Below are positions 1-7,377 of a stretch of 64,000 bases of DNA, one piece after another (the stretch's first letter is position 1; every line of letters starts with the position of its first letter). The DNA is from DATHBD01 sp035296325. GTDB taxonomy: Bacteria; Actinomycetota; Actinomycetes; Mycobacteriales; Micromonosporaceae. The stretch lies in NCBI GenBank assembly GCA_035296325.1, contig DATHBD010000023.1:322928-386927 (forward strand), given 5' to 3'. Both the position numbers and the translations under genes were made by a program. The notes under the pieces were generated by a model. It saw only the letters and a list, made by a program, of their open reading frames with translations. It had not been told where the DNA came from and ran no database searches.

Positions 1-37
1 GGGCTGATTCGATGCGCCAGACAGCCTCCACCACGCT

Positions 38-74
38 GCGAGGATCGGTAGCCGCCACGGCTACCGATCCTCGC
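38..74. terminator. Perfect 16-bp stem-loop, probable terminator
   Basis: Arms at 38-53 and 59-74 are exact reverse complements (GCGAGGATCGGTAGCC) with a 5-nt loop. No T-run follows, which is usual in high-GC actinobacteria. It probably ends a gene lying left of the window; direction cannot be told. Confidence 0.6.
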
Positions 75-475
75 ACCCCGGCTACGCCCGCGACCACGCC
101 CCGCGTGCCGGCTGGTGGTTGCTGTGTGTCGTGGAAAGGGTCACCGGGAACCGGTCAACCGGTGGGGAACCGTGGCGGGTACGCCGAAACTCCGAAACAC
201 ACGCCAAGCGTGAATGCAGTTCGACGCCGCCCGGAGGAGGCTGCGCCCGAGCGTTGGCACGACGAGGGAGGCTCCGCCGCGCCAACGGCGGTACCCGAGC
301 CGATCCGGTGACGCGGTTCGCCAATGGCATGGTGGACGGGCGCAGCGCGGCGCACGCTGCGACCGGCGGGCTGCCGGCGCCGCCCACGGGGTACGGGCCT
401 CGTACTCATGCAACGGCGGGGAACCCTAAGGTCCAGCCTCCACGCCAACTGGGGGCCTTCAGGGAGGATTGACGC
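75..475. other. Intergenic stretch without a recognisable gene
   Basis: About 400 bases between the first hairpin and the HD-domain gene. The open frames here give Arg/Pro/Ala-rich translations with no recognisable domain, typical of antisense or random reading of GC-rich DNA. The last 20 bases hold the ribosome binding site (GGGAGG) of the next gene. No promoter could be assigned. Confidence 0.4.
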
Positions 476-1078
476 ATGAACTTCGACGATGTCACGCGAC
501 CCGACACCACCATTGCCCGTGCCGCAATGGAGATCGCGTCGGCCTACTGTTCCCCGGCCCTGGTGAATCACTGTCTCCGCTCGTACGTGTGGGGAGCCTC
601 GTACGGGATGCGGTACGGCGTGGCCTTCGACGCAGAGTTGCTCTATGTCGCGGCGATGCTGCACGACATCGGGTTGGTGCCGGCGTTCGACAATCACACA
701 GCTCCGTTCGAGGAGGCCGGCGGTCACGTCGCCTGGGTGTTCGGTGCCGGCGCCGGCTGGCCGGTCGAGCGACGCGGCCGGGCGGCGCAGATCATCGTTC
801 GACACATGTGGGACGAGGTCGACGTCAACGTGGACCCTGAGGGCCACCTGCTTGCCGTCGCGACTGGCCTCGACATCTCGGGAAGTGGGGCGGACGGTTG
901 GCCACCGGAGCTGCGTACCGAGGTCGTCCGCCGAGTTCCGCGATTGACGCTGGGCGAGGAGTTTCTTCGTTGCTTCGAGGATCAGGCGCGGCGCAAGCCG
1001 GCCAGCTCGGCGGCGGCTGCCATGCAGGGCGGCATCGCGGCCCGGGTCGCGGCGAACGTGCTCGACGCCGAACGTTAG
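476..1078 (+). CDS. HD-domain phosphohydrolase-like protein
   Basis: This 200-residue protein has a single HD domain. Asn31-His32 and the metal-binding His63-Asp64 in AAMLHDIGLV are visible, followed by a helical region with DEVDVN. This pattern is shared with small stand-alone HD proteins annotated as phosphohydrolases or cyanamide-hydratase-like enzymes; the substrate cannot be read from sequence. The ATG lies 8 bases after AGGGAGGA, which supports this start. The stop codon overlaps that of the convergent DUF5997 gene by two bases. No signal peptide or membrane segment is seen, so it should be cytoplasmic. HD superfamily membership is confident; the reaction is not known. Confidence 0.82.
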   Translation: MNFDDVTRPDTTIARAAMEIASAYCSPALVNHCLRSYVWGASYGMRYGVAFDAELLYVAAMLHDIGLVPAFDNHTAPFEEAGGHVAWVFGAGAGWPVERRGRAAQIIVRHMWDEVDVNVDPEGHLLAVATGLDISGSGADGWPPELRTEVVRRVPRLTLGEEFLRCFEDQARRKPASSAAAAMQGGIAARVAANVLDAER

Positions 1079-1473
1079 CGTGGGTCGGGCGTGCCGTTGG
1101 TGTCCGCACGCAGTTCCTTCAACCGGCGTTCCTCGCGCAGCACTTGCGCGTGTGTCGCGCGTTCCCGCCGGAGCCACGTGGGCGGGTCGGCGATCAGGGC
1201 CGCGATTTCCGCGGTCGTGAGCGGTCCCGTGATGCCCCCGCGGGCCAGTCCGCTGTTCGACACCCGCAGTCGTGCGGCAACGACATTGCGCGGGTGGGGA
1301 CCGTTGCGCCGTAGGTCGACGAGCCACGGCGGGGGATTGCGCTGGAGCTCGTCCAACTGCTCCCGGGACACCAACCCTTCCTGGAACTCGGGCGGTGTGG
1401 CCGGCAGGTACACGTCGAGTTTCAGCGCAGCCGTGGAGGGCTTCATCACCTGGGACTTCTTCGGCTTGCTCAC
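1075..1473 (-). CDS. DUF5997 family protein
   Basis: This 132-residue cytoplasmic protein matches what I know of the actinobacterial DUF5997 family: a basic N-terminus (SKPKKSQ), then KPSTAALKLDVYLPATP, PPPWLVDLRRNGPHPRNVVAARL and a C-terminal helical segment with WLRRERATHAQVL. Function is unknown. I chose the GTG at 1473, which starts the conserved part; an upstream ATG at 1509 would add a poorly coding 12-residue extension. It is divergent from the LysR-type ligand-binding gene at 1626 (152 bp between starts), a neighbour pair I recall as common in actinobacteria, so the two may act together. Confidence 0.75.
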   Translation of the reverse strand: MSKPKKSQVMKPSTAALKLDVYLPATPPEFQEGLVSREQLDELQRNPPPWLVDLRRNGPHPRNVVAARLRVSNSGLARGGITGPLTTAEIAALIADPPTWLRRERATHAQVLREERRLKELRADTNGTPDPR

Positions 1474-1625
1474 CCGGCCAGGGTAGCGACCCGGCAACAG
1501 GCCCGGCACAGCCCGGGTCCGCCGTCACCGGCCCGGCCCGGCGTTCCCGGTATCCTGGCCACGTTCCGTGTCATCACGGTGCCGGCTTCCGCCGGCGTCC
1601 GGCCGGCCGACGCTTCGGAGGTCAC

Positions 1626-2369
1626 GTGCCCGTCGCCGACGACCGCCCTCAAGCGAGGTTCCGCCTGGTGGTGGTCCCCGGTGTCACCGTGGCCAGCTGG
1701 GGCCGCACCTGGTCCGAGCGGTTGCCGGCGGTGGACCTCGAGGTGGTACCTGCCGAGGCCGGCCAGGCCGCCGCGCTCCTGGCCGGCGGGGCCGATGCGG
1801 GCCTCATCCGGTTGCCGGTCGGTCAGGAAACGTTCCACGCCATCCCGCTGTACACCGAGGTGTCGGTCGTCGTGGTGCAGCGCGATCACTTCTTCGCCGC
1901 CGCCGATGAGGTGACTGTCGCAGACCTCCTCGACGAGACGCTGGTACGGCCCCTGGACGACGTGCTTGTCTGGACGGACGCGTCAGCCGCGCCGGCGTTC
2001 ATGGCCGCAGACCGGCCCGATACCACGGCTGCCGCCGTGGAACTGGTCGCCGCAGGCGCCGGCGTCCTCGTCGTTCCGCAGTCCCTCGCCCGCCTCCACC
2101 ACCGGCGTGACCTCACCTACCGTGCGGTCACCGACGCCCCGACATCCTCGGTTGGGCTCGCGTGGGTCCGGGACCGGCACACCGGCCTGGTCGAGGAGAT
2201 GATCGGGGTGGTTCGTGGCCGGACCGCGAACAGCACCCGCGGGCGCGTCCAGACGCCGGCACCCCCCGCCAAGCCCTCGACCACCCGCCGCACGCCCACG
2301 CCAGGGCAGCCAGGCGAGCGTCGCGGCGGAGTCACCCCGACGAGATCCCCGCGTCGCCGGGGCCGCTGA
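1626..2369 (+). CDS. LysR-type substrate-binding-domain protein without DNA-binding domain
   Basis: The 247-residue product looks like the ligand-binding half of a LysR-type regulator: RFRLVVVPGVTVASW, DLEVVPAE, DAGLIRLPV, a second lobe with VELVAAGAGVLVVPQSLA, and the return strand SVGLAWVRD. The N-terminal winged helix of LysR proteins is absent, so by itself it should bind a small molecule rather than DNA. The last ~50 residues are a basic, Pro/Arg/Thr-rich tail. The GTG at 1626 sits 6 bases after GGAGGTC; the frame upstream of it is non-coding in character. It is paired divergently with a DUF5997 gene. Ligand unknown. Confidence 0.75.
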   Translation: MPVADDRPQARFRLVVVPGVTVASWGRTWSERLPAVDLEVVPAEAGQAAALLAGGADAGLIRLPVGQETFHAIPLYTEVSVVVVQRDHFFAAADEVTVADLLDETLVRPLDDVLVWTDASAAPAFMAADRPDTTAAAVELVAAGAGVLVVPQSLARLHHRRDLTYRAVTDAPTSSVGLAWVRDRHTGLVEEMIGVVRGRTANSTRGRVQTPAPPAKPSTTRRTPTPGQPGERRGGVTPTRSPRRRGR

Positions 2370-2416
2370 CCCCCGCGGCCGAGGTTGCGGCCCCGCGGCA
2401 CACCCACCCGGGCCTC

Positions 2417-2490
2417 GGCGATCTTGCAGGTGTGCGCAACGTCATGCGGCGTTCGGGCCGTTATGCCCGCGGCACGACTGCAAGATCGCC
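2417..2490. repeat. Intergenic inverted repeat (GGCGATCTTGCAG arms)
   Basis: Perfect 13-bp arms at 2417-2429 and 2478-2490 (GGCGATCTTGCAG / CTGCAAGATCGCC) flank 48 bases that contain smaller GC-rich palindromes. It lies between two convergent genes (ends at 2369 and 2543). It may be a bidirectional terminator or a dispersed intergenic palindromic element; the long loop favours the latter. Confidence 0.5.
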
Positions 2491-2542
2491 GGGCTCCGGT
2501 GGGGGGCACGGGGGGAGGGACGCGGGGGGAGGGGGGCGGGGG

Positions 2543-3679
2543 TCAGGGGGTGAGGAGAGGGCCGGTGGCGCCGGCTGGGTTCGGTCCCTGCGGGGCGCCG
2601 ACGTACAGCTCGATCTGGGACTTGAACCGTTCGACGCCCGCGCGATCGGTCATAAAGTCACGGAATGCAACGTGGCTGGTGTTGCGGTACTCCACCAGCG
2701 GCCGGTAGCCGGCCGGCGGGGGTACATCCTGACGGACCGACCATTGCCGGAGGGCCTGCTGCGGCTTGGAAAGCACCCAGTTGAGGTACAACTTGGCGGC
2801 GGCCGGGTGCTTGGCCTTGGCGAAGATCGCTGCGGTCTGGGCCCAGGAGATGAAGAAGTCCTCAGTCGGGAGGGTAAAGGTCGTCGGGCTGTTCGGGTTG
2901 GGGACCAGCGCACCGATGCCGGCGAGAGTTGCTGCGGCTGCACCACTGGAGACCGCGCCGATCGCGGCCGGCAGCCCGCGCACAAACGTCGGCCGCTGGG
3001 TGAGCAGCCTGTCCATGTAGGACCACCCGTACTTGTCGACGATGTTCTTGAACAGGAACAGCACCGCGTCGTCGTCATTGGGCCAGGTGATGGTGAGCTT
3101 GCCCTGGTACTTCGGGTCGAGGAAATCCAGGGCGTCGCGCGGCACCTGGTCGGCTGGCACCAGTGCCTTGTTGGTCAGGTAGCCGGCGCTCAGAGCGAAA
3201 ATCCCGGTGTAGGCACCACCTGCGTCCTTGAACTGTGAGTACACCGCGTCCCAGCCTGCCGGCTTGTACGGCAACAGGTGGCCCTGACGCTTCCAGCGGT
3301 CGAAGTCCTGCAGCGTCTGCAGCTGCGCGACATCGGGTTCCAGTCGCCCGCGGGCGATCTGGTTGTCGATGCGCGCATCGTGGTACTTGCTCAGGTCGGT
3401 TCGAATCGCGATCTGAACGTTCGGGAACTGCTGCGCGAACGCCTGGCGCGTGCCCTCGTTCTGGGTGGGCGAGTCGCCACCGGCATACACGACCAGTTGG
3501 CCGCCTTCAGCGACGGCCTCCTGGTAGAGCTCGTCGAGCGACTTGGGCTCGATCGGCACGGCGTTGCGGCGCGGCGAGTCTTCAGCGGCTGACGCGGCGG
3601 TAGCTGAGGTGGCGATGGCCAGCCCGCTGGCGGCGGCGAGACCGCCGAATGTCCGCCGGGTGAATCCTGTCATGGTCAT
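2543..3679 (-). CDS. TAT-exported ABC solute-binding protein (orphan)
   Basis: The 378-residue protein starts with a twin-arginine signal (TRRTFGGLAAASGLAIAT, cleavage near ATAASA) and continues as a type II periplasmic-binding fold of the iron(III)/thiamine/spermidine kind: GGQLVVYAGGD, FAQQFPNVQIAI, DVAQLQTLQDFDRW, YQGKLTITWPNDDDAVLF, and a C-terminal helix with AAAKLYLNWVLSKPQQ. ATG at 3679 follows GAAAGG by 2-3 bases; a second in-frame ATG at 3673 is also possible. No permease or ATPase gene is adjacent, so partner and ligand are unknown. Family assignment is confident, substrate is not. Confidence 0.8.
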   Translation of the reverse strand: MTMTGFTRRTFGGLAAASGLAIATSATAASAAEDSPRRNAVPIEPKSLDELYQEAVAEGGQLVVYAGGDSPTQNEGTRQAFAQQFPNVQIAIRTDLSKYHDARIDNQIARGRLEPDVAQLQTLQDFDRWKRQGHLLPYKPAGWDAVYSQFKDAGGAYTGIFALSAGYLTNKALVPADQVPRDALDFLDPKYQGKLTITWPNDDDAVLFLFKNIVDKYGWSYMDRLLTQRPTFVRGLPAAIGAVSSGAAAATLAGIGALVPNPNSPTTFTLPTEDFFISWAQTAAIFAKAKHPAAAKLYLNWVLSKPQQALRQWSVRQDVPPPAGYRPLVEYRNTSHVAFRDFMTDRAGVERFKSQIELYVGAPQGPNPAGATGPLLTP

Positions 3680-4021
3680 GACCTTTCGCTGACGAAGGGA
3701 GCCGAATCCGGCCGGGGGAGGTCGGCCGGACGTGGGGTGCTGGTGCCTTCGCCGATGGCGGTCGACTGGGCTGTTTCTCGGTTCGCGACCACCGACGTGC
3801 GTGCCGGGCGTTCCTGACGCCTGCGGAAAACTCGGTGGCAATGGTCTCCAGCCGAGCGTTCGCAGCCGTGCTCGCGCCGGTGGCTGACGATCGTGGCCGA
3901 CTCGCAATGCCTGCTCAGCGGCGTTGATGTGATCGTCATGGGGCACACAATCTCCAACCCGGGTGGGAGAACCCTGGGTCCAGCCTTGGCGTTGCCTGGC
4001 AACCGCGCATGTGTATCTGAC
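3680..4021. other. Intergenic region upstream of the solute-binding protein gene
   Basis: About 340 bases with no convincing gene; open frames are short and compositionally random. It should hold the promoter of the solute-binding protein gene reading left, but no clear -35/-10 pair stands out. Confidence 0.35.
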
Positions 4022-4085
4022 GTCATAAGGACCAGGCCCGCCGGTGGCGTGTACGCCGACGCCACGGCGGGCCGGTCCTTATGAC
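4022..4085 (-). terminator. Strong stem-loop terminator of the ArsR-SRPBCC operon
   Basis: The outer arms GTCATAAGGACC (4022-4033) and GGTCCTTATGAC (4074-4085) are perfect complements, and the stem continues inward with GGCCCGCC/GGCGGGCC and CACC/GGCG-type pairs. It lies 20 bases beyond the stop of the SRPBCC gene on the minus strand. Confidence 0.8.
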
Positions 4086-4105
4086 TGCCGGTGAACGGCT
4101 GACGG

Positions 4106-4588
4106 TCAGCCGCTCTCGACGAAGAGTGCGGCATACCGCGCGAGGTACAGCGGCCATCCGGCGTCGTCCGCGACTCCGTCACTGACAGCCTGCCAACCAG
4201 GGCCGTGCCGGTCGATGTGGCGGTGCTCCAGTTCGACCCGGGTCCGGTGCGCGGTCACGGCGAAAAACTGGACCTCGACCTCGCTGGTGTTGTCCGGCTC
4301 GGTCTCGATCTGCCACTGCGGCCCGATGTCCCAGCTGAAGACGACGCGGTGCGGTGGGTCGAAGGCGAGGATGCGTGCCCAGCGGCACTCGCTGCCATCG
4401 ACGCCTCTGTCGACGATGTGACCCCCGACCTCCGGTTCGAACACGGTCTCGGCTATCTCCACACCGAGGAGGTTGTGCTCCGGCGGCTTGAAGTCGCCGA
4501 ACCGGTCAGTGAACACGGTGAAGGCGCGCTCGATCGGCGCCTCGACGACGATATGCCGGCGGACCGCCATGGCCGCTACCTGGGTCAT
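4106..4588 (-). CDS. SRPBCC (AHSA1-like) domain protein
   Basis: This 160-residue single-domain protein has the START/Bet v1-like features of the AHSA1 group: VRRHIVVEAPIERAFTVFTDRFGDF at the N-terminus, GGHIVDRG, the strand DPPHRVVFSWDIG, and a C-terminal helix ending GWPLYLARYAAL. Such proteins bind hydrophobic ligands in a deep cavity; the partner here is unknown. Its ATG at 4588 overlaps the ArsR stop as ATGA, so the two genes are translationally coupled. ArsR-SRPBCC operons are common in actinobacteria, the regulator controlling its own operon. A large hairpin terminator follows. Confidence 0.85.
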   Translation of the reverse strand: MTQVAAMAVRRHIVVEAPIERAFTVFTDRFGDFKPPEHNLLGVEIAETVFEPEVGGHIVDRGVDGSECRWARILAFDPPHRVVFSWDIGPQWQIETEPDNTSEVEVQFFAVTAHRTRVELEHRHIDRHGPGWQAVSDGVADDAGWPLYLARYAALFVESG

Positions 4589-4908
4589 GAACTCTCCTCT
4601 GTCGGTTGTTCGACGACGTGCTGATAGCCGTCGAGTGCGCGGTTCCAGAATGTGTCGAGTTGATCTCGGAGCGCGGCAATCGCCACCCGATCGAGCCGGT
4701 AGACCCTCCGCGTGCCGGCGGCGTGGTCGGTGACCAGTCCTGCGTCCTTGAGGACCTTCAGGTGCTGGGAGACCGCGGGCCGACTGATCGGGAGGGCTTC
4801 GGCCAGCTCGCCGACGGCCTGCGGCCGCTCGGACAGGCACGCCACGATGGCGCGCCGGGTCGGGTCGCCCAACACCTCCCACCCGTCACGTGCTTGGTAA
4901 GCTTCCAC
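4585..4908 (-). CDS. ArsR-family transcriptional regulator
   Basis: This 107-residue winged-helix repressor shows the classical ArsR layout: LGDPTRRAIVACLSERPQAV, recognition helix SRPAVSQHLKVLKDAGLV, and the wing GTRRVYRL. No metal-binding Cys cluster is visible, so it belongs to the non-metal ArsR group that pairs with SRPBCC proteins. It starts with GTG at 4908, directly downstream of the palindrome at 4914-4929, so autorepression at the start of its own transcript is likely. It overlaps the downstream SRPBCC gene by four bases. Confidence 0.88.
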   Translation of the reverse strand: MEAYQARDGWEVLGDPTRRAIVACLSERPQAVGELAEALPISRPAVSQHLKVLKDAGLVTDHAAGTRRVYRLDRVAIAALRDQLDTFWNRALDGYQHVVEQPTEESS

Positions 4909-4913
4909 GAACG

Positions 4914-4929
4914 GTAAGCTACAGCTTAC
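4914..4929. promoter_or_regulatory. Candidate ArsR operator
   Basis: GTAAGCTACAGCTTAC is a palindrome with 7-bp arms and an AC spacer, ending five bases before the ArsR start. A further half-site GGTAAGCT occurs inside the first codons (4896-4903), repeating the left arm at 4913-4920. Probable autoregulatory site. Confidence 0.6.
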
Positions 4930-5062
4930 GGATATCGGGCGTCAATGTCCTTCAGAAGCGTGTCGAGCCATGATGTCGGGTGGCGCCGGTTGAGGCGGCG
5001 GCACCGGCGGCTGTCACGAACGGGTCGGAAAGTCCTCATGACGACGGGCCTGCGGCCGATGA

Positions 5063-6985
5063 GTGGGCATGGGCGATGACACGCCAAGGTTCGCAGCGGC
5101 CGACCGCGCCCCGGGGGCGCTGCCGGAGCGCGCGCGCCGGGCACGCGGGCGGGACTTCACCGGTCGGTTCGCCGTCCGCCTGGTGGCGGGCATCCTCGTG
5201 ATCATGCTCCCGGTCATGTTCGGGTTGGCCTTCTGGCTGACCAAGAAGTCATCCGAGAACCTGACCAACGCCGCCGAACACCAGGGCGAGGCGCTGAGCC
5301 GGGCGGTGGCGACCCGGGTCAAGGCCTTCATGCCGGAGCGCCACGGTGATTTGAAGCTCATCGCGCACCAGGCGTCCGGTCAACTCGTTCCTGGCGCCCA
5401 GACCGACCTGCTGACGCTCGTCGACAAGACGTACGGCCACTTCTCGCTGATCGAAGTCGTGGATCTCAACGGCGTGGTGCTCTCCGCCAGCCGGACCGAG
5501 TCCATTGATCCGTCCGGGCAGGCGTGGTTCCGCCGGGCTGCGGCCGGCGAAGGTGTCACAACGTCTCCGGTGTACAACCGCGCCCAGGGGCGGTTCGAAT
5601 GGGCGATCGCCGAGGCCGTACTGGCCCGCGACGGCAAGCCGGAGGGCGTCGTCATCGGCTATCTCAGCCCGGCGGCCCTCGCGCCGCTGCTCAATCCGGA
5701 GCTTCAGGAGTCCAGCGAGATCGTGGTGGTCGGTGCCGACGGCATCCTCATCTACGCCACCTCCATGGGGGAGGTGACATCGGACGCTGTCCTGCTCGAT
5801 GGCGGGGCCTTCACCACGCGGGTCGACAACGCGGCGACCCGGGCCGTGGCCACGAGCCCGCCCGGCACCGTCGGTCACCGCACCTACGACGACGTGCACG
5901 GAAACCAGGTCATCGCCGGCTTCGACTCCGTCGACGACCTCGGCTGGACGATCCTCGCCCAGGAGTCGGCACGCCTGACCCTCGCCCCGGTTGAGGAGGT
6001 TCGCACGCTCGCTCTGGTTCTGGTGACCATCGGTACCGGCCTGGTGGTTGGCTTCTCGATCCTCTTCGCCAGTCGTACCACCCGTCCGCTGCGGCGGTTG
6101 ACCGACGTGGCGCGCCAGGTGGCTACCGGCTCCCTCACGGCGCGGGTGAAGCCGGCCGGCTCTGTGGAGCTGAGGACGCTGGGAAGGTCGCTCAACGCCA
6201 TGCTCGACACGTGCGAACGACTCGTCACGCAGGTAGCTACCGCCGGCACCGAGCTGACCCACGCGGCTGACGGGCTGTCGGCATCCTCGGAGCAGCTCGC
6301 CGCCACCACCACCGAGCAGTCGGCTGCCATCACGCAGGCCTCCGCCACGACCGAGGAACTGGCCCGCGCGTCGGTCGCCATCGCCGAGACGGTCGACGAG
6401 GTGGCCCGCCAGACGGCTGACACCAAAGACAACCTGGAGCGAGCCGAGTCCGACATCAAGGTGTCGTCGGAGCGGACGTTGGCGCTGGCCGGACGGGTGC
6501 AGAACATCGGTGCGCTGCTGGACCTCATCAACGAGATCGCCGATCAGACGAACCTCCTTGCGCTCAACGCCGCCATCGAGGCGGCGCGGGCGGGTGAGGA
6601 GGGCCGTGGGTTCGCCGTCGTCGCCGAAGAGGTGCGCCGGCTGGCGGAACGGTCGAAGGGCTCGGCCGGGGACATCGCCGTGATCGTGGAGGCGGTGCAC
6701 AAGGAGACCAACGCGACGGTCATGGCCATGGAGAAGGGCGCGAAGCAGATGCAGGCCGGACTGGCGCTGCTCGAGGAGGTCACCGACGCGGCCGGCCAGG
6801 TGCGGCTGACCACCCAGCAGCAGCGCCTCGCGACGTCGCAGGTCGTGGAAACCATGGAGCAGCTGACCGATGCCAGCCGCCAGGTGTCCGCGACGGCGCA
6901 ACACATCGCCTCCTCCGCGGGCACGCTGGCAGACCTCGCGGGACACATGGAGTCCAGCGCTGCCAGGGCCCGGCAGGACCTGTGA
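5063..6985 (+). CDS. Methyl-accepting chemotaxis protein with dCACHE-like sensor (WspA-like)
   Basis: The 640-residue receptor has a first membrane segment at about 36-60, an extracytoplasmic region at 61-312 with Cache-type features (VVDLNGVVLSAS, IDPSGQAWFRRAAAGE, GWTILAQES), a second membrane segment at 315-336, a HAMP domain to about 390, and a methyl-accepting helical hairpin to the end. The signalling tip, residues about 489-520, carries EIADQTNLLALNAAIEAARA and GFAVVAEEVRRLAE, which docks CheA and CheW. The start is uncertain: GTG 5063 or ATG 5069. It opens a seven-gene operon in which each gene overlaps the next. In Wsp-type pathways the equivalent receptor senses surface contact or envelope stress; the signal here is unknown. 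Confidence 0.9.
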   Translation: MGMGDDTPRFAAADRAPGALPERARRARGRDFTGRFAVRLVAGILVIMLPVMFGLAFWLTKKSSENLTNAAEHQGEALSRAVATRVKAFMPERHGDLKLIAHQASGQLVPGAQTDLLTLVDKTYGHFSLIEVVDLNGVVLSASRTESIDPSGQAWFRRAAAGEGVTTSPVYNRAQGRFEWAIAEAVLARDGKPEGVVIGYLSPAALAPLLNPELQESSEIVVVGADGILIYATSMGEVTSDAVLLDGGAFTTRVDNAATRAVATSPPGTVGHRTYDDVHGNQVIAGFDSVDDLGWTILAQESARLTLAPVEEVRTLALVLVTIGTGLVVGFSILFASRTTRPLRRLTDVARQVATGSLTARVKPAGSVELRTLGRSLNAMLDTCERLVTQVATAGTELTHAADGLSASSEQLAATTTEQSAAITQASATTEELARASVAIAETVDEVARQTADTKDNLERAESDIKVSSERTLALAGRVQNIGALLDLINEIADQTNLLALNAAIEAARAGEEGRGFAVVAEEVRRLAERSKGSAGDIAVIVEAVHKETNATVMAMEKGAKQMQAGLALLEEVTDAAGQVRLTTQQQRLATSQVVETMEQLTDASRQVSATAQHIASSAGTLADLAGHMESSAARARQDL

Positions 6986-7377
6986 TGCCCGTCCAGTCGG
7001 TGCTGCTGCCGGTGGGCGAGGATCTGTACGCGGTGCCGGCCCATCTGGTACGCGAGGTGGTCGCCGTCCCGCGACCAACGCGACTGCCCACCACGCCGCC
7101 CACCCTGCTCGGAGTGATAAATCTGCGTGGCGAGGTGGTGCCGCTGTTCAACACCGCCGCGCTGCTCGGTCTGCCGCCGACGAACCCGGAACCCAGCCCG
7201 TACGCGATTGTTCTGCACACCGCGCGTGGCCCCGCGGCGCTCGTGGTCGATGACCTGCCTCGCATCGCCGCGCTGACCGATCGGATCGGGCCGAGCGAAC
7301 TCCCCGGCACGGACGGCCGGTTCGCCGTCGACGGCGGCATTGCCGTCCTGCTCCACTTTGAGCGTCTCATCGCATGA
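6985..7377 (+). CDS. CheW-domain coupling protein (WspB-like)
   Basis: This 130-residue single CheW domain is recognisable from SVLLPVGEDLYAVPAHLVREVV, the core LLGVINLRGEVVPLFNTAALLG, and AALVVDDLPRI. It should link the receptor to the CheA kinase in a membrane-bound array. The ATG overlaps the MCP stop as TGATG; a GTG three bases earlier is an alternative. It in turn overlaps the CheA start by four bases. A second CheW gene at 11718 is more divergent, so the two may couple different receptors or have structural and regulatory roles, as WspB and WspD do. Confidence 0.9.
   Translation: MPVQSVLLPVGEDLYAVPAHLVREVVAVPRPTRLPTTPPTLLGVINLRGEVVPLFNTAALLGLPPTNPEPSPYAIVLHTARGPAALVVDDLPRIAALTDRIGPSELPGTDGRFAVDGGIAVLLHFERLIA

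Noticed and set aside
3676..4182. 168-residue minus-strand frame between the solute-binding protein and SRPBCC genes
   Set aside because: It runs through the strong terminator hairpin and the start of the neighbouring gene and has no recognisable feature.
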